The position numbers were made by a program, and so were the translations under genes. DNA of 64,000 nt from NCBI RefSeq assembly GCF_030652775.1, contig NZ_JAUSPS010000056.1, forward strand, positions 1 through 64,000. The letters are read 5' to 3'. This document shows, one piece after another, positions 1 through 8,640 of the stretch. The stretch comes from Acetobacterium sp. (lineage in GTDB: Bacteria > Bacillota > Clostridia > Eubacteriales > Eubacteriaceae). The notes under the pieces are model-generated. The model made no database searches and was not told where the DNA came from. It saw only the letters and a list, made by a program, of their open reading frames with translations. The first letter of the stretch is position 1. The number at the start of each line of letters is the position of its first letter.

Positions 1-2
1 TT

Positions 3-2201
3 GCGTCCTATGAAGGCATGATTGTTGGTTTGTGGCAAGCAAAAGCATATACAAACATGAAAAACGTTGTCAATCCAAAAGATGATGGAGTGCTATTGTT
101 TGATGAAATAAAAAGTTATCAAGATGTTAATGTGACGAATGATTTCACTCGTTACAAGTATTTTATTCATGATTTAAATCTGGTCAATAAAGTGACGAAA
201 AGTGTTAAGGGTCTTGGTTTTATCGCGATTACAACCCAAGAAAACTGTCCCAGACCAGAAGAAATCGACTTTAAAAATGGAGGAGTCAATATTTATGTAG
301 CACTTGAAGATGCTGACATTGAATGGCGTGATGGTGACATACGCGTAACCGTTGATAAAAGCAACGAGATGAATATCTTAGGCATCGATCGCTTTGAAAA
401 TGGTGAATTTGCAGTTTATCAATCATTTAACCATTTATATGAAGAGAAAAACGCAGAAGATAAAAAATACTCAGTTCAAGAATTATATGATTATTCACTC
501 GAAGATCAAGCATCAAAAAAGAGAAAATTCTTAGCAACACTTTTAGAAGAGTTAGGGACAAAGGGTTTTTTAAGAGTAACAAGTACGATTAGCTTGTATG
601 ACAATTTACTAGTTGGGCGAAAAAAAACAGTATCAACAAAAACTATCAGTCCAGTTGCACCAAATAATCCTCAAGTTTTAACAGGTGATATCGGGGAAAA
701 TGACTTCGAAGAAAATGAGCAATATGAAGAAATTGCAAGCTTGCTCAATTTTAATCCAAATATTATTTTGTATGGCCCCCCAGGAACAGGCAAAACATTT
801 GCAACACAGCGTATCATTGATTGCTATGAGAAGAAATACTACAATTCAAATGGTAGCTACTATTCAGCCGAAACGGATGGTCGGGTCAAGTCGGTAACCT
901 TTCATCAATCGTATTCTTATGAAGAATTTATTGAAGGGATTCGTCCGGTACTTAATGATGACGATGGCAGCAAGGTTGGGTATCGGTTAGAGAATGGTCT
1001 TTTTAAAGAGCTCTGCATTAATGCAGAAAAAGAACTCATAAAAAATAAAGATAATGCAAAGTATGTGGATCTGATTCATTCAGAAAGTACCATTTGGAAT
1101 ATTTTTTTGGGTGAAAGAAAATCAGATTCCATATTTGAAGAGTGCATGAAAACAAGCGACATCGCTATTAACTGGCTGCCAGATAAAGACCTAGGTGCTT
1201 CAACTTATGAAGATATTTTAGAAGCATTAGGTGATAATAGTGCTTTTGGGAATAAACCCATTCAAAATGCAAATTCAATTAATGCGTTTGTCAATGAAAT
1301 GTCTACCGGAGATATTGTTCTTGTTTATGATGGTCAACAAACTATTCGAATGATTGGTGTCATAAAAGAAGGATATCGTTACGATCAAAAAGATTCCTTT
1401 CGCCATCGACGAAGCGTTGAGTGGTTTAGGGATTTAGATTATCCCATAAATATTCATCATTACAATGGTTATAAAAATCTCACTATGAAAACAATTTATC
1501 AGCTTTCAAGAATGTCGATTTCTGATGTGCTGGAAATGATAACCACACGAAGATTTAAGAAGCAGAGTTCTGAGGACAAAAAAGAAATAAAGCCATACTA
1601 TATGATTGTTGATGAAATCAATCGGGGTAACATCGCAAAAATTTTTGGTGAATTGATTACGCTAATCGAGCAGGATAAGCGTGGTAAGTTTAAGGTTGTA
1701 TTACCCTATTCAAAAAAGGTCTTTTCAGTTCCGCCCAATCTTGTAGTTATCGGTACAATGAATACCGCCGATCGATCGATTGCAGCTATCGACACAGCAC
1801 TGCGAAGACGATTTACTTTCGTTGAATTAGAACCTGATGCAAGTATAATTACGAAGTATGACAATCCTATTGTCAATGACAGCATTGATTTAATAAAACT
1901 ACTTAATGCCCTTAATGAAAAGATAATGATTCACTTTGATCGAGATCATCGCATCGGTCATGCTTACTTTATGGGTATAGACTCACTAAGCAATTTTTAT
2001 CAAATATGGTATTATAAAGTATTGCCGTTGTTGAGTGAGTATTTTTATAACGATGTTGAGACTATTAGTGCAATTGTCGGTAAAAGTTTCATTGACAACC
2101 ACGGTAATTTTATTAAATTACAAAAAGATATAAGTGAAAATGGGCTGTCTGCATTTGAAGAGAACATCATCAAAATTTATAAGGTCAGTCATGTTATCTG
2201 A
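3..2201 (+). CDS. mcrB: McrB-type AAA+ GTPase of a type IV restriction system, 5'-partial
   Basis: Motor subunit that would hydrolyse GTP and drive the McrC nuclease on modified nucleic acid. Counting from the ATG at 18, Walker A GPPGTGKT is at residues 253-260, Walker B YMIVDEINR near 528-536, the McrB signature MNTADRS at 581-587 and an arginine-rich RRRF at 597-599. Residues about 350-505, between Walker A and B, form an insert with a TIWNIFLGE start and GDIVLVY core that resembles an EVE/PUA-like reader domain (inference). The frame is open to the window edge and no good ribosome site precedes the ATG at 18, so the true start is probably upstream. It overlaps mcrC by 11 bases. Confidence 0.9.
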   Translation, partial: ASYEGMIVGLWQAKAYTNMKNVVNPKDDGVLLFDEIKSYQDVNVTNDFTRYKYFIHDLNLVNKVTKSVKGLGFIAITTQENCPRPEEIDFKNGGVNIYVALEDADIEWRDGDIRVTVDKSNEMNILGIDRFENGEFAVYQSFNHLYEEKNAEDKKYSVQELYDYSLEDQASKKRKFLATLLEELGTKGFLRVTSTISLYDNLLVGRKKTVSTKTISPVAPNNPQVLTGDIGENDFEENEQYEEIASLLNFNPNIILYGPPGTGKTFATQRIIDCYEKKYYNSNGSYYSAETDGRVKSVTFHQSYSYEEFIEGIRPVLNDDDGSKVGYRLENGLFKELCINAEKELIKNKDNAKYVDLIHSESTIWNIFLGERKSDSIFEECMKTSDIAINWLPDKDLGASTYEDILEALGDNSAFGNKPIQNANSINAFVNEMSTGDIVLVYDGQQTIRMIGVIKEGYRYDQKDSFRHRRSVEWFRDLDYPINIHHYNGYKNLTMKTIYQLSRMSISDVLEMITTRRFKKQSSEDKKEIKPYYMIVDEINRGNIAKIFGELITLIEQDKRGKFKVVLPYSKKVFSVPPNLVVIGTMNTADRSIAAIDTALRRRFTFVELEPDASIITKYDNPIVNDSIDLIKLLNALNEKIMIHFDRDHRIGHAYFMGIDSLSNFYQIWYYKVLPLLSEYFYNDVETISAIVGKSFIDNHGNFIKLQKDISENGLSAFEENIIKIYKVSHVI

Positions 2202-3450
2202 AATCAAAATCATCAGAGTGTTTGAAGATCGTCAGCAAAAAGTAACCTTGAGCCCAAAAAACATGGAAGACCTCACGGGTATGCGGGATATTATTGGTGA
2301 AAATAATCTGATCATTCAGGCGGATGGTAAATTATTAATCAGACATTATGTTGGTTATGTACAATTAAATAAAACGAGGTTATTGGTTTATCCAAAGGTT
2401 GCTGCAGGTCTTGAAATGGATGGAGAGTTTAATCGTTCATTTGAAATCCTGCTTAAAATGCTCGTCTTTTCGGGATTTTGCGGTGTTAAAAAAATACCGG
2501 AAGAACAAAATATATCAAAATTTCAAAATGATATATTGGAGTTTTATATTGGAATGTTTGCAGACGAGCTGCGGACACAATTTCAAAGAGATATCAACCG
2601 CGGATATAATAATCAACTAGAAAACCAAAGCTTTATTAAGGGCAAGGTGGATTTTAATGAAACGGTTAAACATAATAGTTTTAAAAGACACCTTCATTAT
2701 GTCAGATACGATGAATTTGATGAGAAGACACTGCTTAATCAAATTTTTAAAACCATCATTCAAATTTTGATAAAAAAAACGCGAGTAAAACACAATAAGA
2801 TTAACCTAAAACAATTGCAAATGTGGCTTGAAGATGTCGAAACAATAAATATCGCAGAGGATACTTGGAAAGGCGTCAACTTTACTCGGCAAAATAAAAA
2901 ATATGAAACCGCTTTTAATATGGCGAAATTGTTTTATAATCAGGCCAGCCCGAGGATTATCGATGGTAATACAACTGTTCTCAGTTTTCTGATACCAGTA
3001 AATCAATTATTTGAAACTTATCTCTATAAATTGTTAGAAAAAAGTATCAATTCAGATTATTTGCTCAAGTACCAGGGACCGATTGATTATTTAGCCGATT
3101 TAAACGGTAAGAGATTCCTTCAAATGAAGCCAGACATAACTGTATTGAAATACGGCAAAGTCGTTCAAATTATTGATGCAAAGTATAAAATTATTACCGA
3201 TGATGATGACCATTTACTACTATCGCAAGGTGATGTTTATCAAATGTTGGCTTATAGCATCAGGTACCAATGTAATAATATTCTACTGATTTATCCCAAG
3301 AAATTAAATGATACTCAGACTGGGTTAGTTTCTTCTTTTTCAATCAAGAACTATGAGCAAACAGTTACTATAAATTTGATTAAGGTAAGCTTAGAAGCAG
3401 ATCCGCTCAAAGTATCCCAAGAGTTATTTGAATTCATGAAACTTCAATAA
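2191..3450 (+). CDS. mcrC: McrC-type PD-(D/E)XK nuclease subunit
   Basis: Nuclease partner of McrB. A longer frame opens at 2134, but the ATG at 2191 has AAGGT just upstream, overlaps the mcrB stop by 11 bases and gives 419 residues, normal for the family. The PD-(D/E)XK core is visible: MKPDIT with Asp near 315, then IIDAKYK with Asp 329 and Lys 331, followed by a SQGDVYQ segment. The tight overlap implies translational coupling and a fixed subunit ratio. All nuclease residues seem intact, so the pair is probably functional if the missing mcrB start is sound. Confidence 0.93.
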   Translation: MLSEIKIIRVFEDRQQKVTLSPKNMEDLTGMRDIIGENNLIIQADGKLLIRHYVGYVQLNKTRLLVYPKVAAGLEMDGEFNRSFEILLKMLVFSGFCGVKKIPEEQNISKFQNDILEFYIGMFADELRTQFQRDINRGYNNQLENQSFIKGKVDFNETVKHNSFKRHLHYVRYDEFDEKTLLNQIFKTIIQILIKKTRVKHNKINLKQLQMWLEDVETINIAEDTWKGVNFTRQNKKYETAFNMAKLFYNQASPRIIDGNTTVLSFLIPVNQLFETYLYKLLEKSINSDYLLKYQGPIDYLADLNGKRFLQMKPDITVLKYGKVVQIIDAKYKIITDDDDHLLLSQGDVYQMLAYSIRYQCNNILLIYPKKLNDTQTGLVSSFSIKNYEQTVTINLIKVSLEADPLKVSQELFEFMKLQ

Positions 3451-3456
3451 TAATGC

Positions 3457-3681
3457 TTGATCATCAGTTTTGAAAAAAGGTCAAGAAATATCAAAGGTAG
3501 AATTACTGAAGTTGAATGTGTTTACAATACCGGTATCATAGATGGAGAGCGTTATCTTTCATTTTCGACTTATGGTTCAAAGAATCGCGAATTTACTGGG
3601 TCAGCAAGTCAGGTTCTACATTTTAATAAAGAAAATGCCGAAGAGATGATACGTATTTTAAAGCAAGAATTCAATCTTTAA
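3457..3681 (+). CDS. small hypothetical protein downstream of mcrC
   Basis: A 74-residue basic protein that I do not recognise. It opens with TTG six bases after the mcrC stop and has no clear ribosome site, so it is probably translated by coupling with mcrC or begins at another rare codon. No ATG lies in frame near the start. The sequence is soluble-looking, with a beta-rich middle (GERYLSFSTYG) and a helical end (AEEMIRILKQEF). Its position suggests it belongs to the McrBC transcription unit as an accessory, but this is only context. Confidence 0.6.
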   Translation: MIISFEKRSRNIKGRITEVECVYNTGIIDGERYLSFSTYGSKNREFTGSASQVLHFNKENAEEMIRILKQEFNL

Positions 3682-3742
3682 TAATAAAAGTGATATGTTG
3701 AACTTTATCGAGGTTAGAACATGTTATATGAGGGGGGATCAA

Positions 3743-4537
3743 ATGAAAAAACAACTAATCGCCGCAGTAATTAATAACAAGGACAGGATCTCGTACATTA
3801 ATTTAAACGAAGACGCTCAATATCTGGGCTGGACTCATGATTTTAATATCATTTTTCCCGATGGGGTTAAGATGGGTCTCGATTTAAACAAGGAAGAAGA
3901 TTTATTTCTTCTTTTCGTTTTGGCATCTGCTTGGTCGCGAACAGGTCAATGGGAAAATGCTGCATTTTTTACGACCTATCTAAAAACCAGAAAAAAATAT
4001 CATCGCAACCAATGGCTTGATGACGATTTTGTAAAGAATGAAATGGCCGAAAAAGATAAAAATGCAGCTTGGATTGTTTCAGAATGTAGTGGAGTTGTTC
4101 CACGGAAAAAAGTTTGCTTTCGAAAAGACATTTATGCAAGTGTCATCGTCATTGCTAAAAATTGGAACATAATTAAGGAAAAACTTGAGCTTGCCGAGTG
4201 TTTAAACGATTATTCATTGTTCATTGACTATCTTGCTAGCCTTGATGGCTTGGGGACTGGTCAAAAACGCATGCGCATAAAGATTCCATTAATTCTCAGA
4301 GAACTCCGTTGTCAGGGTATTTATCCAAGTATCCCTGGTGAGTTTTGTTGCGTTCCAGATGAGCGTGTAAAAGCGGCTTCAAAAGAATTGGGAATTGTGC
4401 TGCCAACGATCAATTCGATCGACAGTCTATTTAAGGCATCCGCTATCATTTATCAGCAGTTTGGGGAGCTTTATGATATCCCTCTCTTTGCCTATAAAGA
4501 TTTGCAAGTGTTTGGCGCATTTAAAACTGATAATTAG
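3743..4537 (+). CDS. hypothetical protein of the McrBC locus, 264 aa
   Basis: The start is set by GGGGGGA just upstream of the ATG at 3743, which starts MKKQLIAAVI; the longer frame from 3695 lacks such a site. The protein is soluble with no signal peptide. A GLGTGQKRMR segment followed by helical sequence near residues 165-190 recalls a helix-hairpin-helix, so nucleic acid binding is possible but unproven. After the TAG stop at 4535-4537 the same frame stays open for another 17 codons with acidic, coding-like sequence, so the stop may be recent. Function unknown. Confidence 0.7.
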   Translation: MKKQLIAAVINNKDRISYINLNEDAQYLGWTHDFNIIFPDGVKMGLDLNKEEDLFLLFVLASAWSRTGQWENAAFFTTYLKTRKKYHRNQWLDDDFVKNEMAEKDKNAAWIVSECSGVVPRKKVCFRKDIYASVIVIAKNWNIIKEKLELAECLNDYSLFIDYLASLDGLGTGQKRMRIKIPLILRELRCQGIYPSIPGEFCCVPDERVKAASKELGIVLPTINSIDSLFKASAIIYQQFGELYDIPLFAYKDLQVFGAFKTDN

Positions 4538-4700
4538 GTCAAACAATTGGTTGAAGAAGAAGAGGTTTTTAAATTCCCACATCGAAAATAGCAGTAGCAA
4601 CATTAAGTTTGGGATGGTTTCAAGTACCAAACAATCACGGCCAAAACGGCTTTTATTCTAGTCCAATAAGCTGGTAGTGGATTTAACAAGGAGGATTATT
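4538..4700 (+). other. gap between small genes
   Basis: The first 51 bases continue the preceding frame past its TAG, reading VKQLVEEEEVFKFPHRK before the next TAG at 4589. The rest shows no gene; a weak GGCC/CGGC hairpin near 4640 followed by TTTTATT might be a poor terminator. Confidence 0.35.
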
Positions 4701-4871
4701 TTGAATAATATTGAATTAACAGATCGTATTTTAACTGCATTAAATCAAGGTATGATTTATCAGAATCCCCAGAAGGGAACATCAAGAATAGCAAGTATAA
4801 CACCAGAAAAAATTGTTTATATTCGTGGCAATTCAAGGATTACCCTCAATTTAGAAGCTATTCAAATCTGA
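4701..4871 (+). CDS. small hypothetical protein, 56 aa, TTG start
   Basis: The AAGGAGG at 4688-4694 points to the TTG at 4701 as start rather than the GTG at 4677. The product (MNNIELTDRIL to LNLEAIQI) is not recognised. It looks like the first part of a longer soluble protein: it stops in what reads as the middle of a beta-rich unit, and two bases later comes a copy of the short repeat that also marks the cut end of abiEii. A 3'-truncated gene is therefore likely. The following 150 bases hold an open frame without start codon that could be leftover sequence. Confidence 0.55.
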   Translation: MNNIELTDRILTALNQGMIYQNPQKGTSRIASITPEKIVYIRGNSRITLNLEAIQI

Positions 4872-4872
4872 C

Positions 4873-4903
4873 GGTGCTTGACATCAATTTATAAACTTAT
4901 TAA
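4873..4903 (+). repeat. short dispersed repeat, copy 1
   Basis: Begins GGTGCTTGACATCAATTT and continues into AAACTTATTA. It matches the copy at 6645 over about 28 bases with few changes. It starts two bases after the stop of the 56-codon gene. Confidence 0.5.
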
Positions 4904-4934
4904 ATTCGCAGAAAAAAAAGGGGGATAGTGAGCG

Positions 4935-5081
4935 GTCACCGTATTTGAAATTACAAATAATAAAGATCGCACGCTAAAACTGAACTGCGGGAAGTTTCAG
5001 GCTTTGACCCGGTTAAGAATGATTGCTGCATACCCACGCAGGTTATCCCGGATATCAATGAATTCCTTTGAAAGCAGGTAA
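4935..5081 (+). pseudogene. open frame without start, possible gene remnant
   Basis: A 48-codon stretch free of stops (VTVFEITNNKDR to SRISMNSFESR) that ends three bases before the next gene. No start codon lies at its beginning, although a GGGGGAT ribosome-like site precedes it at about 4920. It may be the decayed rest of a gene or chance. Nothing else is seen between 4872 and 5083. Confidence 0.25.
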
Positions 5082-5083
5082 AA

Positions 5084-5524
5084 ATGAAAATCAATAAAAT
5101 GCAATTATTCAAGATCGCCGCAGTTATAGTTTATCTGTTGTTTTTTTTACTGATGCAGGAGCTGTTTACCAACCTTGAAAATTCACCCTATACGATGATG
5201 ACTTTGGACGTAAATTTTTATCGGCTATTAACGTTGAAGCTTGCGCTGACACATTTTTTCCAATGGTTCTTGTTGGGGGTGCTGCTGGCTTTTCTTAATC
5301 TCAATGATCGTCCCAGCTTTCATTTTACAAAGGCTCTTTTTCTGATTGCCATGGCCTGGATGGTTCTGGCTTTTATGGGATTGTATCCGAATGTTGTTAT
5401 TATGAGTTTCCCGCACTCAAAATTTCTGGAATTATTGCGTAATGTGGTACCGATTTTTTCCGGTTTCTTTCTTTTTAAAAGCTTGTTTGACGAAGAAAAG
5501 ATCACCTGTCCTGATCGGAACTAG
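5084..5524 (+). CDS. small integral membrane protein, 146 aa
   Basis: Four hydrophobic segments are visible: residues about 9-25 (AAVIVYLLFFLLM), 52-72, 86-106 and 116-134 (VVPIFSGFFLF). No family was recognised. The start has AGCAGGT seven bases upstream. Charged residues at both ends suggest cytoplasmic termini. Neighbours give no functional hint: it lies between the McrBC group and the AbiE locus and carries a copy of the dispersed repeat seven bases after its stop. Confidence 0.65.
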   Translation: MKINKMQLFKIAAVIVYLLFFLLMQELFTNLENSPYTMMTLDVNFYRLLTLKLALTHFFQWFLLGVLLAFLNLNDRPSFHFTKALFLIAMAWMVLAFMGLYPNVVIMSFPHSKFLELLRNVVPIFSGFFLFKSLFDEEKITCPDRN

Positions 5525-5530
5525 ATTGAT

Positions 5531-5551
5531 GGTGCCTGAAATTAATTTATT
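5531..5551 (+). repeat. short dispersed repeat, copy 2
   Basis: GGTGCCTGAAATTAATTT, seven bases after the stop of the membrane protein gene. It is also the start of a 28-codon open frame from the ATG at 5529 to 5615 (MVPEINLFEP to AALIKG), which I could not assign. Confidence 0.45.
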
Positions 5552-5731
5552 TGAGCCTGATCTTTTGTTTAGAATTGAGTCGATAGCTGATGTCGCGGCA
5601 CTTATCAAAGGCTAGGATTGACAGCCTAATAGAGATTGGAATGAAATTTCCCCATTATGCCGCTCTTCAATGAAAGAGGCGGTACGATAGGGAAACGAAT
5701 ATAGCTGGTGGCGGGGTAAGGAAAAATTATC

Positions 5732-5783
5732 TTGAAATTGGTTACTAAATCATCTACAATAAGTGTATCAAATAATAGATGAT
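5732..5783 (+). promoter_or_regulatory. abiE promoter and inverted-repeat operator
   Basis: TTGAAA at 5732-5737 and TACAAT at 5755-5760 with a 17-base spacer form a good sigma-A promoter. The exact inverted repeat ATCATCTA (5749-5756) and TAGATGAT (5776-5783) straddles the -10 and start region. AbiEi antitoxins are known to repress their own operon by binding inverted repeats, so this is the likely operator. Confidence 0.7.
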
Positions 5784-5814
5784 AAAATTTATATCGATAA
5801 TTTAGTGGTGAATT

Positions 5815-6420
5815 ATGAAAAACGAAAGACGTGAAAAAATAATAAAAGTGTTTCAGGTAAATGATTCAGTTGTGAGAACAAAGACACTGCGGGAACATAA
5901 AATATCCAGTCGTGATCTTTACGAACTCATCACGATGGGGGAGGTTGTTAAGGTCAAAACCGGCTACTATGCTCTGAATACGTCATTGGCAAAACTGACT
6001 GACTTTGAATGGGTTCATCAGCTGATCCCCAATGGCATTATCAGCGTATTTTCAGCGGCATCAGTTTATGAATTGACAACCGTTAATCCGATGGCGATCA
6101 GTGTAACCATCTCATCAAATATGATTAAACCATCGCTGCCAGACTATCCGCCGATTGAATTTTTCTTTTCTTCTGAAGCCAATCTCTTGATGGGAGTCAG
6201 TGATTTTCAAATGGATGGTAAATCGGTGACCATGTATAACCGGGAACGAACTGTTTGCGATTTTTTTAAATATAGTGCCAGAGTGGGCAATGATTTGGCA
6301 TTGGAAGTACTCAAAAACTATATGGCCGGGAAAGAGAAGAATCTTTCGCTGCTGTTTGAATATGCGGTAAAACTCAGGGTTAAAAAATACATCAAACCTT
6401 ATGTGGAGGCGTTGTTATGA
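5815..6420 (+). CDS. abiEi: AbiEi-family antitoxin and autorepressor
   Basis: Antitoxin of a type IV toxin-antitoxin system: such proteins counter the AbiEii nucleotidyltransferase without direct binding and repress the operon. The N-terminal 60 residues form a winged-helix region (TKTLREHKISSRDLYELITMG) followed by the GYYAL turn, as in the AbiEi_4 type; the C-terminal domain (about 80-200) contains the TVCDFFKYS segment of the family. Length of 201 residues is normal. Its stop overlaps the start of abiEii in ATGA. Since the toxin gene is cut short, this antitoxin is probably an orphan. Confidence 0.85.
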   Translation: MKNERREKIIKVFQVNDSVVRTKTLREHKISSRDLYELITMGEVVKVKTGYYALNTSLAKLTDFEWVHQLIPNGIISVFSAASVYELTTVNPMAISVTISSNMIKPSLPDYPPIEFFFSSEANLLMGVSDFQMDGKSVTMYNRERTVCDFFKYSARVGNDLALEVLKNYMAGKEKNLSLLFEYAVKLRVKKYIKPYVEALL

Positions 6421-6653
6421 GCAAAGCGGATAGTGTGAAAGCCAGACTGAAAAATCTGGCGATAAAGGAAGGCAAGCAGTTTGATTATTATATCATGCTA
6501 TATTTTATTGAGCGTTTGCTTTATCGTTTATCTTTATCAAATTACACGGATACTTTTGTATTAAAGGGTGGTCTTTTACTATATACGATTTTAGATGAAA
6601 ATGCCAGAGCGACTAAAGATGTCGATATGCTGGCAAAAACATACCGTGCCTGA
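6417..6653 (+). pseudogene. abiEii: AbiEii-type nucleotidyltransferase toxin, truncated
   Basis: Only 78 codons remain of a toxin normally of roughly 250-300 residues. The segment keeps the first nucleotidyltransferase motifs, VLKGGLLLY near residue 45-53 and TKDVDML near 68-74, then ends with a TGA that lies inside a copy of the short dispersed repeat. The rest of the catalytic and substrate-binding region is absent downstream in any frame. The toxin should be inactive. Start by ATGA overlap with abiEi. Confidence 0.85.
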
Positions 6654-6674
6654 CATTAATTTATTAACTTATTA
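6645..6674 (+). repeat. short dispersed repeat, copy 3
   Basis: GTGCCTGACATTAATTTA then TTAACTTATTA. It supplies the stop codon of the truncated abiEii, so it lies at the breakpoint. Confidence 0.5.
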
Positions 6675-6725
6675 TTCATCGTGTCAAACCCAGAACACCA
6701 TCTATTGAAAAAGGAGGCCCCGCCC

Positions 6726-7229
6726 ATGCTAACCACCCCCGCAACCCCAGCAATGATTGCCGAGTGGCAATCGGTTTTTAAAGCATATCAGTCCCGTCTG
6801 GCGCCTAATCGAAAAAGCGTTGATCAGGTGATTGCTTATCTGGCGGAGAAATATCCGCTGACCGCCTTGGACACCGCCGCCGCCCTGGCGGTGGTCACCG
6901 GCAACATTACCGGCAACCGGCCCTTTGCCGAAAAATGTCCCGCAGGACGGCCATTACAACCGCTTGTCTTTACCATCCCCCGACAGGGTGGCGGCGCCCT
7001 GCTGTATGCACAGCGGGAGGCCTTTTACGGTGACACGCCGATTATGGTCGGACTGGAGCACGAAACGGCCTTTGTGATGGTGGAAGGCAGCGGCGAGTTG
7101 GCGGATGAACTGGTGGCCTTTGCCGGTCTGGATGAAGTCGATCTGAACAACTACTATCTGGTTGCCAACTACATTGCCTGCATGGAAAAATTTAATTTAA
7201 TAGACCAGATCATCCCAATCCCCAAGTAA
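6726..7229 (+). CDS. hypothetical protein, 167 aa
   Basis: The AAAAGGAGG at about 6710-6717 fixes the start at the ATG at 6726; an upstream start at 6681 has no such site. The protein is acidic and soluble, with an alanine-rich helical N-terminal half and a second half containing GDTPIMVGLEHETAFVMVEG. No known family was recognised. Base composition is clearly more GC-rich than in the AbiE and McrBC genes before it, which suggests that the accessory insertion ends here. Confidence 0.7.
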   Translation: MLTTPATPAMIAEWQSVFKAYQSRLAPNRKSVDQVIAYLAEKYPLTALDTAAALAVVTGNITGNRPFAEKCPAGRPLQPLVFTIPRQGGGALLYAQREAFYGDTPIMVGLEHETAFVMVEGSGELADELVAFAGLDEVDLNNYYLVANYIACMEKFNLIDQIIPIPK

Positions 7230-7269
7230 GTACCAATTGATAACGTTTAATTTGAAAAGGAGAAACCTG

Positions 7270-8589
7270 ATGAAAAGAAAAATGTTTATGGGTATGCTGT
7301 TGTTATTGGTCGTGTTGGGGGCGTTTACCGCCATCCCACTAGGGGTGCTGGCTGAGACCCCGCTAAATTCGGAGGCGCAGACAACCGGTGGCGCTGATAA
7401 TCTGGTACCATTGCCAGAAGCGGTGAGCGTTGCGAATACCAGTGTGTCAGAGATGCAAACCTGTGTTTATCAGACCCACGTTCAAAACCAGGGCTGGCAG
7501 GATTGGCGGGCGGATGGAGTCATGAGTGGCACCGAAGGTTTGTCCTATCGGCTTGAGGGTATCCACATTAAAACCAATCTGGAAAATCTTGGGGTGACCT
7601 ACCAGACCCATATCGAAAATATCGGTTGGGAAGCGGATACCGAACGGGGTTGGAAAAACGATGGCCAAATGTCCGGCACCGAGGGCTTATCGTATCGCCT
7701 GGAAGCGATTCAAATTAAACTGACCGGGGCTCAGGCGGCCAACTATGATATCTGGTATCAGGTCCATGCCCAGAATATCGGCTGGATGGGATGGGCTCAA
7801 AATGGCGAAAGTTCAGGAACAGCCGGTTTCGGGTATCGTTTGGAGGGGATCCGCATTGTGATCTTGCCAAAGGGGACAGCGGCACCGGGTTCTACGGACA
7901 GCGCCTTTAGCGAAAAATTACAGGTACCGATCATGGTGACCTATCAGGATGGCATCTATGACCCGGCTTACAATTATAAAACGGTTAACTTTAATTATCA
8001 GCGCCCGGTTTTTCCCGAAACCACCCCGGCCTTAGCCAATATCAATGCGACTTATGATGGGCTGGAAAACGAATGGCAAGCTAAAATTCCGACGTTTACA
8101 ACAAAAGCGCTTGACTATTGGAATAACGACTCGACTACCCAAAAAAATTCGCATATAAAATATAACGCCCGCAGTCAGATGGAGGTAACCTGTAAAGAGG
8201 TTTACAACAAAAATTACCTGTTATCACTGCAACAGGATGTTTATTCAAACTATGTCGGTTCAACTCACGGCTATCACGAACTCACCGCCCATACCTTTAA
8301 TACCAAAACCGGGACAGAATTACTGCTGGGGGATATCTTAAGTATTGATCAATCACAAATTAAGTCAAAACTGACCAATGAATTTGCCAAACTTAATCGG
8401 GATGATATCTACCTGGATGATGTTTACGAACAATTGGGACCGGCGGCCAAATATTATTTGACGGATGCTGGTGTTTGCGTCTACTTCAATCAGTATGAAG
8501 TTGCCTGTTATGCATCTGGTCGCCCGACCATCACCATTCCTTATTCGCGCACGGATTTACTAAAACCAATTGAAACGATGATCCCATAA
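7270..8589 (+). CDS. secreted ChW-repeat protein with DUF3298-like C-terminus
   Basis: The start follows AAAGGAG and begins with a clear signal peptide (MKRKMFMGMLLLLVVLGAF, cleavage after VLAE region). Three clostridial hydrophobic tryptophan repeats follow at about residues 65-205, each with QNxGW and SGTxGxxYRLEGI; ChW repeats are thought to mediate cell-surface or substrate interaction. The C-terminal 200 residues resemble DUF4163/DUF3298 of RsiV-type proteins, with GSTHGYHELTAHTFN and TGTELLLGDI. The protein is probably exported to the envelope. It has no linked sigma factor. Confidence 0.85.
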   Translation: MKRKMFMGMLLLLVVLGAFTAIPLGVLAETPLNSEAQTTGGADNLVPLPEAVSVANTSVSEMQTCVYQTHVQNQGWQDWRADGVMSGTEGLSYRLEGIHIKTNLENLGVTYQTHIENIGWEADTERGWKNDGQMSGTEGLSYRLEAIQIKLTGAQAANYDIWYQVHAQNIGWMGWAQNGESSGTAGFGYRLEGIRIVILPKGTAAPGSTDSAFSEKLQVPIMVTYQDGIYDPAYNYKTVNFNYQRPVFPETTPALANINATYDGLENEWQAKIPTFTTKALDYWNNDSTTQKNSHIKYNARSQMEVTCKEVYNKNYLLSLQQDVYSNYVGSTHGYHELTAHTFNTKTGTELLLGDILSIDQSQIKSKLTNEFAKLNRDDIYLDDVYEQLGPAAKYYLTDAGVCVYFNQYEVACYASGRPTITIPYSRTDLLKPIETMIP

Positions 8590-8640
8590 GCTGAAAATGT
8601 TCGGTGGTGATCATCGCAACATTAACCATCACTAATTTAT

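Noticed and set aside
2134-2190. Extended N-terminus for McrC
   Set aside because: It overlaps mcrB by 68 bases and has no ribosome site, while the ATG at 2191 has one and gives the usual length.
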